From: Saccopteryx bilineata
Lineage: Eukaryota; Chordata; Mammalia; Chiroptera; Emballonuridae
DNA length: 64,000 bases
NCBI RefSeq assembly: GCF_036850765.1
Contig: NC_089495.1
Location: forward strand, 206,186,347-206,250,346
Direction: 5' to 3'
Of this stretch, positions 31,289-43,165 are shown one piece after another (position 1 is the stretch's first letter; each line of letters opens with the position of its first letter). The notes below the pieces were generated by a model. That model saw only the letters and a program-made list of their open reading frames with translations. It had not been told where the DNA came from and ran no database searches. The position numbers and the translations under genes are program-made.

Positions 31289-34200
31289 CTGCAGGGCACA
31301 GAGGGTGAGGAGGGGGGAGAGGAGGCACGGACACCACCTCCCGTCCACGTGTGCGCTCGGCACTCTCAGGATGAGAAAGGTAACGGGAAGGCATGATCTC
31401 CTCCTCCCACTGTGGGAATGGGGGGTTGGGGTCTGCACCCAATTCTGTGTGGTCCCCAAGCTTGTGGTCTCTAACCTTGCGCAAGCCCATCCCACCGCCT
31501 TCCATTGAGTCTGGGCTTTAGAACCCGGGCCCGAGAGACCACCCGGGACATGCAGGCCAGGAAACGCAGGACTAGGGGCCCTGCTTTTCTCTGCCCTGTT
31601 TCAAAAGTCAGACATGCCATGAGACCTAAATCCAACCCAGCAGGTGCGTCGTGAGTATCTGCTCCGTGACGGCCCCTGTGAGGGGTTCGCGAAGCCTTGT
31701 TCCACAGCTACACGGAATTTGGTCTGGTGTCAAGCAGGCGGGGACTGCGTATTTGGACAGAAAGGCGGTAAGCCCTGTAGAATCCTGTCCCCACTCCCCA
31801 CAGCCCTTTTCTCCTCTGGGCCTTCAAGTTGCTCCTGTATAACAGCCGTTTCCAGGTCCGATCTTGGCCACCGTGAAGCATGACCAATAGACATTCTTAA
31901 AAACAGGCACACAAACTGTAGCAGGGTTTAAAAGCTCAACACAGCCTTGCTCCTAAGGGACGGGGGCGATGAGGGTTTGGGGGAGCACTATGCACATTTA
32001 CGAAGTACCCTCTAATCTCCCGGAGGGGACTCAGTAGGGCCTGTGAGCACGGGACCCAGAGAAACTCAAAGGACTTGCAAGGGACACTTTGTTTCCGTCC
32101 TAGACGAGATGAGCGGGAGCGGCTCCTGTTAGATCCTTGGGCAAGTCCGGTGTCCCAGTCTCCGGACCTTTGCGCGTTACTCCCTCTCTCCGGAATACCC
32201 CGCTGCCCCTTCTGCTCCCTGCCTGGCTAACTCCTCCTCATTCGCAAGTCCCAGACCAGAGCACTCCTCTTTCAGGAAGCCTGCCTTGATTTGTGCTCTC
32301 TCCCCACCCCCACCCCACTGCACGTCCTTCCTCTTGCTGACCCTCCGCCATTCCTGCAGTTGCCTCTTGTCCATCCACCTGGTTGGACTGGGAGTTCCGA
32401 AAGGGTCCGAGAACGGGGCCTTCCCTTGGCTGCGTGTGGAACCGCCCGCCCCGAGCGGGGACACTCGCTCCGTGATATTGCCATAAGCAACACATTGGGC
32501 CTGGGCTCTCACTTCTCTCCTGTAGAGCAAAGCTCTTACGTCCCAAGAACATGCGCCTTCCTAGGCTGGAAACCAGGCTCAGGGCTCCCAAGCGTGTTCT
32601 GTTCCCCTCTCAACAGTCTTGTTAGTTGTTTTCTTTATTTGAATTAGCGCCGACATTTCAAAATATGGAAATATAAAATTCTTCCCTTCTAAGTGTATTG
32701 AGAAACATAAATATATTTGGCCAGCAATGCTCAGCCGGGGCCGAGCCACAGCCTGCTCCGGGCTTTCCTGTTTTCCTGGGGCCCCGCCCAGCCGACCGAC
32801 ACACCTGCTTGGCTCCTGGGGGGCAGGCAGTCCCCGATTCTTGCGCTAGCCCCGGCTTTGGGGGCAGGAATGATCGCTGCACGAGGCCAGAGATTGTCCT
32901 AGGGGCAGAGGGAGACTGACTCTGACCTCCTTCAGACCAGCCCGGGGGACCCCTCTGCCTGGGGCACACACTGAGAGATTTCTGATCTTCGGACAGTCCT
33001 CAGCAGGTGCCAAAGCCCTGCCCGCCACCAGGTTTGCACAGGAACGGCACATGTGGAAACGAGAGGCCACCTCTGCCCTGCTTTCTCCGACGCAGGGTGG
33101 CTTTATTTTTAGCAGCTGCCCTCTGGGAGAGAGCAGAACCAGAGATCCACTTCCTGGAAGTCACTCCCAAGCCGGGACCACACCACCCTTTCTTCGTTCC
33201 TGTGACCTTTGCAACACCGCCATCAGCTCTGGGTCCCAACTCAGTGTTGGGCTCTGGGCGGAGTCAAGAAGCAGGTGTCCCCTGCCTTTTAGTGGTTCGT
33301 GATACCGTGGGAACGACTCCCCACCAGCAAATATACTCTGTGTCCCATTCCAGCGTCTATCTGGTCATTCAAATTCATTCACTGGGGTGTGTACTGTGTT
33401 CCCCGGGGCCCGCAGACCTGTTTCCATCACACTGGTCCCTCTGCTAGGCACACTGTCCTTCTCTGCCCGGTGCTCTCTCAAGGCTCAGCTCAAATGTCAC
33501 TTACTGCTTTGTTTTTTCAGGTCCTGGGACCCTCTGCTAGGGAGCTGGGTCTCCTTTTGTCCCCTCACCCTGACTTGTCCTGCCTCTATTGTCAAGCTGA
33601 TTATCACATTAGATGATTACTACCTGAGAATGTTTGCGTACTGAACGCCAACCTCAGAAGGGCAGGGGCTTTGTCCTGCACACCACACTATGCTCCCCAC
33701 CAAAAGTGTCCAGCACGTGAATGCTGGCAAAAAAAAAGGGGGGGGGATTATTTGACCGATCAAACCAGTGGTTTTCCAAAGACCAGAGTGGAAACTTGTG
33801 TGGGCAATTTTGTGTGTCACAAGACTAAGGGGACACAACCAGCCTTTAGGAAGCAGGAAGCAGAGATCTGGGCCTATTGCAATGCACAGATTAATTTAAT
33901 TCACAACAGATTGTTTTCTGTCCTGCAAGCTTTTCCATATCCTGCAAACCTTCAGGTAGAAAGAACGCCTGTTCATGATGTTTTCTACACACATGCAGTT
34001 CACTTCCCCCTGGTTTCAATATGGAATATATTATCCAGAAATGCACAGCAGGTCAATGGAAGGAAGTCATATTTTGTTTTGTTCACCGTTTCTGGAAAAT
34101 CACGGTTGCTCCTTCTCACCGCAGGTTAGTCACCAGAACACACCACTCCCCAAAGCATCTGCATTTATAAGCTGTCACAGTGACGCCACGCCTGTGTACA

Positions 34201-34639
34201 AATACATTTAGCTTTCGACTTGCGATGTCAAATATAAAGGGTGGGCAAATCCAGTCGAATAGTGCGCTTTATTAAACCCAAACTGAAATCATGGGGGACA
34301 AGCATGATCGGGTGCGATCCCGTCTGCGCTTCCACACAGTGCAATGCGTATTCTCTTAGTGTAAGTTACTTGCATGGCCTTCATTTCTCCTTTGTAACAA
34401 GACAGGGCAGCCTGTCGATTGTTGTACCCAGAGGAAATGGCCGGGAGTGGACGAGCCCACCCCCCCTCTTCTCAGCCTCAATTTCCTCCCATTTTGTTCA
34501 ATGGGAGCGGCCAAGCGCAAACTTCATGCACCGGACAAAGCCCCAACGATCCCTCCTTAGGTCTATTTCCACCCAGGGATCAGTTTCCCTATCTGTCTGA
34601 CGATCTCCCAACCCCTCAGTCTCCCAGCCACGCATCCTT
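31289..34639. other. SDCBP2 5' intron
   Basis: Unique sequence and old L2-like fragments between the start-codon exon and the promoter. A 5' non-coding exon is expected here or in the promoter block but not located. Confidence 0.5.
32170..32450 (-). repeat. L2-like fragment
   Basis: TTTCAGGAAGCCTGCCTTGA and TTGGACTGGGAGTTCCGAAA fit the L2 3' region in reverse. Similar short matches lie near 6840-6890, 33455-33540 and 53290-53330. Confidence 0.5.
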
Positions 34640-34709
34640 CAGAATCCGGCCGGAAGCGACCTCTCCCGGTTGCTAAGGGCTACGCCGACTGCCCAGAGGC
34701 CCCGCCAGG

Positions 34710-34725
34710 CCGCTAGGGGGCGCTG
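34710..34725 (+). promoter_or_regulatory. CTCF-like site in promoter
   Basis: CCGCTAGGGGGCGCTG is a near-consensus CTCF core (CCASYAGRKGGCRS pattern) in the bidirectional promoter. Confidence 0.65.
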
Positions 34726-34853
34726 CGCTGCGGCGTCTAGGGCGCATGCGTCTCCCCTCACCCTGGCCGGCGCGCGTCTCGGGACGACTCCCAGAATGCC
34801 CTGCGGCGGCGGGATGCAAAAATGGCTACTTCCTAGCGGCACGCGTTGTTGGC

Positions 34854-34941
34854 ATGGTGGGGTTACTAGCCTCCACTCGGCCTCCTCTCGCTTTCTTCAA
34901 GGCGCCCTTAGCAGGCGCTGGCGTCCACCAAGAGAGATCAG
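34854..34941 (+). CDS. Putative first exon of a divergent + strand transcript
   Basis: An ATG sits 25-30 nt after the YY1/ETS-like element and opens a 29-codon frame (MVGLLASTRPPLAFFKAPLA...) ending at a good donor ATCAG|GTAAAG. The peptide is hydrophobic/basic without acidic residues until GVHQERS, which resembles a mitochondrial presequence, but I do not recognise it. No matching second exon could be assigned downstream. It may be the non-coding start of an SDCBP2 antisense RNA with a chance frame. Confidence 0.3.
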
Positions 34942-36224
34942 GTAAAGCAGCAGACTGAGGGAGAGGAAGGCTCGGCCAGGCCCCGCGGGCTGTCTTTATC
35001 GGGCTGGAGCCTGCGCGGGTCCGAGCGAGCTTTAATGGGGCTGGTGCCCCTTGGCCTCTGACCCCTGAGGGCCATTTCTGGCCCGCGAAGGAGGAAGGCG
35101 CAGTTGAGACGCGCACTGGTGACAAGATTCTGTGCTAGGGCGGCAGCCGTGGCAGAGGAGGCGGGCAAAGGCGACACGCCTGCGTCTCTGGCGGCGCGTT
35201 GCTCGCACAGGAAAGGTGGCCGCCCCTTCGTGACGTCACCGCCCCGCCCACTCTCCCCGGGTTCTGGCCGGGCTCTGCCTTCTGATCCCAGAGCTGAGCT
35301 GCAAGTGCCCCTACCCCACTCCGCACAGGTGCATCTTGAGGTCTCAGCCCGGGTGACTGAGTGGTGTGAACCCCTGCTGCCCCGGGTAGGGTAGGGAACT
35401 CGTGCTGGGCCGAGCAGGTCAGCAGAATTGGACCCACTGCTCATGATAAAAGGGGTTCAGGCACTGGCGGCTAAAGGTGCAGGACAAAAGGCTAGGGTGA
35501 CGAGGAGGAAGGCCTCTTGGAGGGAGGGAAGAAGGAGACCGTGAGAAGACTGTGAAAGTAGGGAGGGCTCAGGAGGGTGGGCGCGGAGTGTGCTCCTCCA
35601 GGGATAGGGAGGCCCGGGCCTGAGGGTCCAGCTGCCCCTGAACTCATTTCCCCCAGCTTTGGTGCCCGTCTACAACAGCCCCGCCAGATCCAACCGGTGG
35701 TCTAGGCCAGAAACCTGAGGGTTGTCCTCAGCACCTGCTCTGGAAGCCATCGGTACCCAGCTCTTGCCCCGCGGCAACATCTCAGACTTCCAACTTTGTA
35801 TTCGCGTTTCCGCCACCTGCCTCCTAGTACAGCTCCCTTCTCCCCGCACTCCTCTTACGTTTCTTCCATTCCAGACCTGCTCATCCTAAAACTCACCCTG
35901 CTTGTGCGTGCCTTCGAACTTCAGCGGGTGCCATTCACGCCTTCTCCCTTCCCCTTATTCATCTGGCAAACTCTCTCAAGTCTTAAGTTTTCCCCCAGAT
36001 GCCCACACCCACAGCCTCCCTTCTGTAGACCACAGAATCTCGTATTCAGCTATTCATCGTTCAGCTGATGTTGATTCAGCTCCCACTGTGACCAGGGCGT
36101 TTTGGGGTTGCATTTCTACGGTTCTGTCTTGGTTTGCCTGGCTCCCTCTCTGGTCAAGAATGTTGCTTATTTCTGAATCCCAAGTGCTGGGCCCAGCAGG
36201 TGTCCAGTTACCATTTCTCTATTA

Positions 36225-36388
36225 TTATTTTAATGTATTGATTTGAGAGAGAGAGAGAGGAAGGGAGAGAGAGACAGGAACATCGATCTGTTGATCTGTT
36301 CCTCTTTGTGCCCTGACTGGGGATCGAACTGGCAACCTCTGCATTTCAGGGCGATGAAATTAATCAAACTATCCAGCTAGAGCCAGTT
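36225..36388 (-). mobile_element. Old tRNA-derived SINE (Ves-like)
   Basis: GAGAGAGAGAG tract, then GACTGGGGATCGAACTGGCA, the reverse of a B-box region. Diverged, no clear flanking duplication. Confidence 0.7.
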
Positions 36389-37233
36389 CCCATTTCTTAA
36401 AGAAGTGGACACGGAGGGAAGAGAAAGCCCAAAAAAGTCCTTTAAGAAAGAAAAAGGAACAAAGAGCCCTGGGTCAAGAAAGGGAGAAAAACATGCCTAA
36501 TGAGGCAGACCGAGAATCTGGTTCCTCTACTCGGATGGCGGAAGGGTTTGCTCAGCCTGGGCTGGTGGATTCCAGCAATTAGCCCCTCGGAAGAGAACCC
36601 GTCTCCCATAGGGGTTTTCTTCTCCCACTGCACTTTCCAGAGTTCCTGTCCCTGGACTGCAGTACTTTTTGATACAAGCAGTCATGACGCCCACGACAGA
36701 TCAGCAGTCGGGTCCTCTGAGCTCAGTGGGGCGGAGAGGGGCCGTCAGCCCCCGTCTTTGGGGACTTGGAGTGAGAACGCTCCACGCTCCCCTGGAACAC
36801 TTTGTTCCAAAGAGCTGACACCAGGAGACTCCCACTCGTTCTGTGGCCAGCTCATCCCTCCCTTCAGAAGACGGCGTGCAGGGGGCAGCGTGGGCTGGCA
36901 TGGCGGAGGCATAGCTCCTGGGAGGCCGCATTAGCCCAGGGATACGCACGGTGAGGAGTCGGAAGGGAAGAGGCTGTTGCTAGGCCACCAGCCAGCTCCC
37001 CCCCCCCTCAGGGTGTACTGCCTGCTGGAGGAGAGCTGGGGACCTCTGCAGAGGACGCCCTGGGGGGCGGGGGCGGGAGCACAGACTCGGAGGCAGGCGG
37101 GGCTGCGTTCAGATTGCTCCCTGTGTCTTGTGAGAACAGGCAGGGACAAGTCCCTTGTGAGCGTTCTTTCTTCTTTTGTAATATGGGCAACAACACTTGT
37201 GTCACAGAGTTACGTGGAGATGAAAAGAGTCTT

Positions 37234-37381
37234 TTTTTTTTTTTTTTTTTTAGAGAGGAGAGGGAGAGACAGAGAGAGAGAGGAGAGACAGAGAGAGAGA
37301 GAGAAGGGGGGAGGAGCTGGAAGCATCAACTCCCATATGTGCCTTGACCAGGCAAGCCCAGGGTTTTGAACCGGCGACCTC
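37234..37381 (-). mobile_element. 5'-truncated SINE with perfect target duplication
   Basis: A T-run and GAGAGAGACAG tract, then AACTCCCATATGTGCCTTGACC; the tRNA head is missing. AGATGAAAAGAGTCTT occurs at 37218-37233 and 37382-37397. Confidence 0.9.
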
Positions 37382-39298
37382 AGATGAAAAGAGTCTTAAA
37401 AAGAGAAGCTGTATCATGGAAAGCACCTAGCACAGTAGTACCTAGCCCATCCGTGGGACACAGTCATGGTTAGCTGTGCATTGACCACAGCTGCTGAGCA
37501 CCTGCATTCGAGCACTGTTCCAGGCACCAGGAATAACGCGGTGAACAAGAGAGACGCCTGCGCTTGAGCAGTGTTAACTCTCCACTGGGGAGAAGTAGGT
37601 GCTAAGTGCATCTGCCCCTGTTAGGGGTGCGAAGTGGTGGAGAGGATGATTAAGCAGGAGGGGCGTAGAGTGTCGGGAGGCCGGGGAAGAGCCTCACTGC
37701 TGGGGCGTGGGGGTGATGGGTGATGAGTAGAAGTCTCAAAGGCAGGGAGGAGCATTCCGGCTGAGGATGGAGCCTCTGCTGTGGTCTTGAGGTAGGGGGT
37801 GCCTACTGTATTCAGGGGCTACCTGACCCCTGAGTCTGAAGTTAGTGGTTTGGGGGTATGGGGGGAGGTAGCAGGAGAGGGGCCAGGTTCTGGGGGGCTT
37901 GTGGGGCATGGCAGGGACTCGCCATTTACTCTGGAGAATTTGGGGCAGCAGAGTGGCATGGTGTAACTCATTATAATAGCCCCCCTCTAGCTGATTAGAG
38001 AGCAGACTAGAGGGGCGGGGTGGACACAGGGAGCCCGGGAGAGAAGTGACCGTGGTGGAAGCACCGTCCTTGGTTTGGGCCACTGCCCGTAAGCCGCCCG
38101 ATGCAGTGTGTGCCCAGCCCATCAGCCTGTCCGAAGCACCTTTTTGGGGACTCTGTTGTGTGGAGGGCACTCACTGGCCCCTTATCTCCCTCAGTTCTCC
38201 TGACTCGGGACGTTTTCAGTCTCCGAGTGGGGAAGCCGGTTAGAGAGGTTGGTGGACACGGCTACAGGCAGGGCAGGAAGCACAGAAGCTGAGGCCCTCT
38301 CAGGCCCTCGTGGGAATCGGCTGCTGCTTGCCTGACTTTCCAGGGGCCCACTTCAAGGAGCAAAGTGTGGGTCCCATCCCCTGAGCACCCCCACACCAGT
38401 CAGAACTGGCTGGGTCCGTCTTCTAAATAAAGACCTCAGGCCTGGCCTAGGGCTGGGGTCCGAGGAGGAAACCCCAGTTCTCACAGTGGGAGGAACCTGC
38501 CTGGGAAGTCCCGGAGGCTCAGGAGGGGTGAGAACAAACCCCCCTTATCTCATCTGGGGGGGGGTCTTACCTGCTGGCCAGGAGGTGCTGCAGGTCCTTG
38601 TCAGCCGCTGCAGAGAGACTGTTTCCCTCCCTGGAACGTGGTGGCCCTTGTCCCTGCCCTGGAAGGGTGGTGCCCGGCCCTGGTCAGCTGACTCACCCTG
38701 GCCTGGGACTGGGGCAGGCCCAGGTGAGTCTCCCTGGCTGAGTAAATAAAGGTTGCCGGCCCACGGGAGGGCGCTGGCCTGAGTCTAGATGTGGAGGTGG
38801 AGGTGGAGTTGGACACACAGCTGCTACTGTGGAGGCGGGTTTGGACCAAGACTTGCTGGCCTTGAGTCCGATTTGGATTGGACAGCAGTCCTGCTGAACG
38901 TGAGGGCAGTTGGACGGGTACCCAGGGTCTTAAAGAACTGTGACCCACCCAGCATCTCCTCTACTAGGAATTTGTTACCAAAAAGTAGACACGTAGGCAG
39001 TGAGGTCCCAGGGCCCATCACCGTGCTGCTTGTAGGGACACCTAGGGATCTCAGGTGCCCACCATGGGTCGGGCTGAGGTCTCTGGAGGTCACACGGCCA
39101 TCAGTCCTTTAAGGAAGAAGCCAGGAGGGAATGTCCCTGAGATACTGACAAGGTACGGACAAGCCGGTGTCTGACACTCCTTGTGATCTGTTGTCGGCGT
39201 TCGGAAGGTGGGGAGTATGTCAGGGAGGACGTGTACTGACACGCTGAAAGTCTGGGTGCTGGAGGGGTGTCTGGTCCAACGTGGTAGGTGTTTGTTTG

Positions 39299-39456
39299 TT
39301 TTTGATCTGAGAGAGAGAGAGAGAAACTTCAGTTTGTTGTTGCACTTAGCTATGCATTCATCGGTTGACTCTTGTTTGTGCCCTGATGGGGGATTGAACC
39401 TGCAACCTTGGTGCATCAGAATGATGCTCTGACCAGCTGGGCTACCAACCCTGGCC
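39299..39456 (-). mobile_element. Old SINE fragment
   Basis: GAGAGAGAGAGAGAAACTTC, GCCCTGATGGGGGATTGAACC and CAGCTGGGCTACC, which fit an inverted, decayed tRNA-SINE. Confidence 0.7.
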
Positions 39457-40159
39457 TTGTTTTGTTCTGAAGTTAGTCTTTGCTTTGAAAGCTTATGATT
39501 TTTGCAAGGAGGAAGCAAATTAGATTTGCTTTAAAAGGGAATTTAGATCAGTTGGCTCCAGCAGGGAGAACTCAGGGGCTGTGTGCTGGGGCAGGAGGGT
39601 TTGATTTTTTTTTTAATAGCACATTTTTGGGTGACTTTTACATTTTAAAACATTTGCATGTACTACATATCCCCCAAAATAATCATATAAACTTAAATAG
39701 AAAGGGGGAGTGGGTTTTCAGCTCCTGGTTGGTTTAGCTGTCTAAGAGGTGCCTGTCACACTGGGTGCTGCCCAGGAAGGGCCTGGAGACCTGTGTGCGG
39801 GGCAGGCCCACGCGAATGACGCAGGCACCCACACAGGGTGCGGTGCGTGTCAGCGCTGCTCGTCACCGGGCAGGCCCAGGACACAGTCCCCATGACGAGC
39901 TGGGGCGGAGCTGGAGGAGCCAAGCGTGTGGGTCCGGACCGGCTGCCGTTCAGCCCCGTGGAGGAGGTAACCGCTCCCGTCGAGGAGCTCACAGCCGAGA
40001 GCCCCACTCGGGAAACAGCAGGAACAGCCGCAGGAAAAGCAGTGGCTATTAATTGAGCACCATGGACCAAAAAGGGGCCACACGCGAACCCCGACAAGCT
40101 CGGGAGGCTTGCTTGCATAGCGGCCTTCCGAACTCAGACCGAAAATAACCCGCATGGAA

Positions 40160-40533
40160 GGTGACCAACTTTTTTACAATGAAGAGGACAAAAATAAATT
40201 GGAAGAAAACAATATCGTAAATAAAAGAAACATTTTATTCATTGCAACAATAATACACTATAATATGATCAATGCATAATAAAAACATATTTTATATTGT
40301 CATTATGCTTGCATGCTTATTAATTTTTAATAATAATTGTAAGAATAAAGTATTCATTTAGATACAAACATGTCACATCACACACAGTGGATCGACTGCA
40401 TCGATTGAGTACGGACATTTACAGATTAGTTTTCCAATATCAAAAAGGAGGACATGTAGGAGGATACTTTTTGAGGGAGGACGGAATTTACAAAAGAAGG
40501 CCTGTCCTCCCTAAAGGAGGACTATTGGTCACC
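40160..40533 (+). mobile_element. AT-rich element with GGTGACCAA inverted ends
   Basis: The left end GGTGACCAA and the right end TTGGTCACC are perfect inverted repeats around about 374 bp of A/T-rich DNA with several GGAGGAC motifs at the right side. No clear target duplication. It resembles decayed mammalian DNA transposons with GGTGACC ends; class uncertain. Confidence 0.55.
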
Positions 40534-40575
40534 TTACCCACATGGGATGAGTTGAACATTCAAATTTCTAACTCT

Positions 40576-40792
40576 GCCTGACCTGTGGTGGCGCAGTGGA
40601 TAAAGCGTCGACCTGGAAATGCTGAGGTCGCCGGTGCAAAACCCTGGGCTTGCCTGGTCAAGGCACATATGGGAGTTGATGCTTTCAGCTCCTCCCCCCC
40701 TTCTCTCTCTCTGTCACTCCTCTTTCTCTCTGTCTCTCCTCTCTCTCTCTCTCTGTCTCTCCCTCTCCTCTCTCAAATGAAAAAAAAAAAAA
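40576..40792 (+). mobile_element. Short tRNA-derived SINE (CCTGACCTGTGGTGGCGCAG type)
   Basis: Head GTGGTGGCGCAGTGGATAAA, B-box-like GCCGGTGCAAAACCC, (CT)n tract and A-tail. AAATTTCTAAC flanks at 40562-40572 and 40793-40803. Confidence 0.95.
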
Positions 40793-41607
40793 AAATTTCT
40801 AACTAAGTGGGTGGGGGTGGGGTCACATCCTAGGCCTGTTGCTTCCTGGACACAGCTGTGTCTACCTGAAGTGCACCTGTCTGGTCTTTTTGCATCTGAG
40901 ATAAATACCTTTGCCAAGTCAGTGACCTTGGCCAGACCCCTGGGCGCAGCCGCCGCCCGGAGCAGGAGATCGTGGAATCGCGCTGCTGTGCTGGCCTCCC
41001 AGCCACCTCTGTGCTGGGAAGGTTAACTGCCTGTCCTGTGCTCACCGTGTAGAAGAGGCAAGTGTTTGTCTCTGTTCTGCCTTCCTGTCTGGTCCTGGAG
41101 CCGGCCCACTGGGCTCTCTCCCGGCTCCTCCGTCGACCGCTAGTGGGCTTCCCTCTGTCTCCTCCTTCCATTCTAGTGTCTAAAATAATCTGCCGTTCTC
41201 CGAGCACTTTCTCAACCCATCACAGCGGTCAGTTTGGCTAAAACAAACTCGTAAAGATTGTTCCCTTGCATCCCGCCCAAAGAGCAGAAGGCCGCCCCAG
41301 GTGCGATGCGGGTGTGGTCAGGGCATTGGCCCAATGACCCCTTTCATCCCCGGGAGGCAGGTGTGCAGGCACTGTCCCCTTCCTTCCCGGTTCTCCGAGG
41401 CCGCGCTCTCTTCTGTGAGATAAATGCCTCTGGAAGCGAAGTGTGTTCACGCCCCAGGGCTGGGCCTCCGGGGCCTGAAGCAGGAAGTATACCGTGGGGA
41501 CAGGCCCACCGTAGGCCAGGTGTTCAAGGCCAAAGGGCTAAACCAAATGACACCCCCACCACACACGCACACGCACACACCCGCAGTTCAGTTAGTCTTA
41601 AGAGGGA

Positions 41608-41766
41608 GCCCTCGCCGGGCGGCTCCACTGACTGGAGCGTCGTCCCCAGGTGCCCAGGTTGAGGGTTTGGGCCAGGTCGGGGCACACACAAGAATCCCTG
41701 GACCAGTGCGCGGATGAGTTGAGCAGCAAACCAGTGTCTCTCTCCCTTGTTCTAAAGAAAAGAAGA
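41608..41766 (+). mobile_element. Decayed SINE copy
   Basis: CTCGCCGGGCGGCTCCACTG, AGGTTGAGGGTTTGGGCCAG and GTCTCTCTCCCTTGTTCTAA, which fit a heavily diverged tRNA-SINE. Confidence 0.5.
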
Positions 41767-42317
41767 TGGAGAGAAAGCAGCCCAGAGGGTAAGGGACTGG
41801 CCTGTGGTCGCACAGCACCTCAGCATAGACCTGGGACGAGGACCAGGCCCCCCACTTCCACACGGGGGCCTCCTCTTGTCCCACGTGTCCTAGCGCCCCC
41901 CTCCCTGACCCACGCCTCCTCCCGCCACCAGGACTGTCTCTCACCAGGCAGGATCGACCTCGAAGGCTTCAGTGTTTGACCTAGTGAAGGGTCAGCAGAG
42001 GGTGGGCTAGGGTCGGGCTGGACTCCCAGACCCGACATCGAGGCCTCCGTGGGGTGCCCACCCTCCCCCCACCATTTATTTCCTTTTCAGCCTTGTCCCC
42101 AACACCGCTACGCAGCCAGCCGGGGTCCCCTCCCCTCCCCTCCCCACTGAAGGCCTCAGCCCCTTCCCTGGAGTGCCCCCCCCCAGCCCCCACTCCACCA
42201 GCCAGCTCCTCTCCCGAGGCCTCCCCGCTCCTCCCCCCTCTGAGGGCCGGGTGGTACGTTCCAGTTCACTGTTCGATAGTCATCACCTCATATCCGCTCC
42301 TTGAAGGCAGGGTCTAC

Positions 42318-42509
42318 CAGGCGTCCCCAAACTACGGCCCCGCGGGCCACATGCGGCCCCCTGAGGCCATTTATCCGGCCCCCTGCCGCACTTCCAAAAG
42401 GGGCACCTCTTTCATTGGTGGTCAGTGAGAGGAGTACTGTATGTGGTGGCCCTCCAACGGTCTGAGGGACAGTGAACTGGCCCCCTGTGTAAAAAGTTGG
42501 GGACCCCTG
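42318..42509 (-). mobile_element. hAT-type transposon, reverse and internally deleted copy
   Basis: The same family as 16666-16993 but inverted and only 192 bp: it begins CAGGCGTCCCCAAACTACGG and ends AAGTTGGGGACCCCTG. The flanks GGGTCTAC and GTCTAATC share only a GTCTA core, so the target duplication is decayed. Confidence 0.85.
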
Positions 42510-42989
42510 GTCTAATCATTAGGTCTACAGGGGCTATTTTCAAAATAAAAATTGGAACCAGCGCTCTGCCCAGGATATATTTCTGCTTTCTCACACTTCG
42601 TATCAACCCTCTTCAGAAGTTTAAAACCGGGTCTTCAGGACGCAGCATACACTCGGAAACTCCCTAATGGGCCCCTGGGCAGGCCTGGGAGTCAGCAGCC
42701 TACACCCTGCTGAGCCCGGTGGGCTCAGAGTCCTGGCCCAGTCACGTCTGGGGGCGGGGTGGGGGTGGGGTGTCCTCACCTGAGTTTGGCCTGTGAGGCG
42801 CAGTCTCTGTGCCACCCGATGGGTGCCCCGTGAGGCAGGGCTTGTCTCAGGGTCTTATCTGTTGGGCCTGGCACCCTGCCGGGCACACAGTAGGCTCTCA
42901 GTGAATGTTTACGGAATGGGTAAGTGCCCCTCCTGGAAAAGTCAGTCCCAGTAATAAACTCAACGGCTGACTCATCTGAAAGAGGCTGG

Positions 42990-43165
42990 GTGTCAGACCT
43001 GAGTCTCGGCTCTGTGATGTGGCACAAGTTACGAAACCTCTCCAAGCTACAGTGCCCACATCTGCAGTGGGGATTTCGGGACCTGCTTTACGGGCTTGTC
43101 TTGAGGATTAAGTGAATTAGTCACATAGGGCGCCTAGGACACAGCTGGCACTCGGCAAATGCCAG
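42990..43165 (-). repeat. MIR fragment
   Basis: ATGTGGCACAAGTTACGAAA, GTCTTGAGGATTAAGTGAAT and CAGCTGGCACTCGGCAAATG fit MIR in reverse. Confidence 0.65.

Larger units (their letters stand above)
34640..35300. promoter_or_regulatory. GC-rich, probably bidirectional promoter
   Basis: CpG-rich block upstream of SDCBP2 with several promoter motifs: CTCF-like 34710-34725, NRF1-like GCGCATGCG 34742-34750, a ZNF143/SBS-like CTCCCAGAATGCCCTGCG 34788-34805, a YY1/ETS-like AAAATGGCTACTTCC starting about 34819, a full CRE TGACGTCA at 35231-35238, and GC boxes nearby. No TATA box. It would serve SDCBP2 (minus) and a divergent plus transcript; the human locus has an antisense RNA next to SDCBP2. Confidence 0.65.
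35301..40159. other. Intergenic region with SINE fragments
   Basis: Purine-rich 35480-35600, SINE pieces at 36.2, 37.2 and 39.3 kb, otherwise unique. No gene recognised. Confidence 0.5.
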
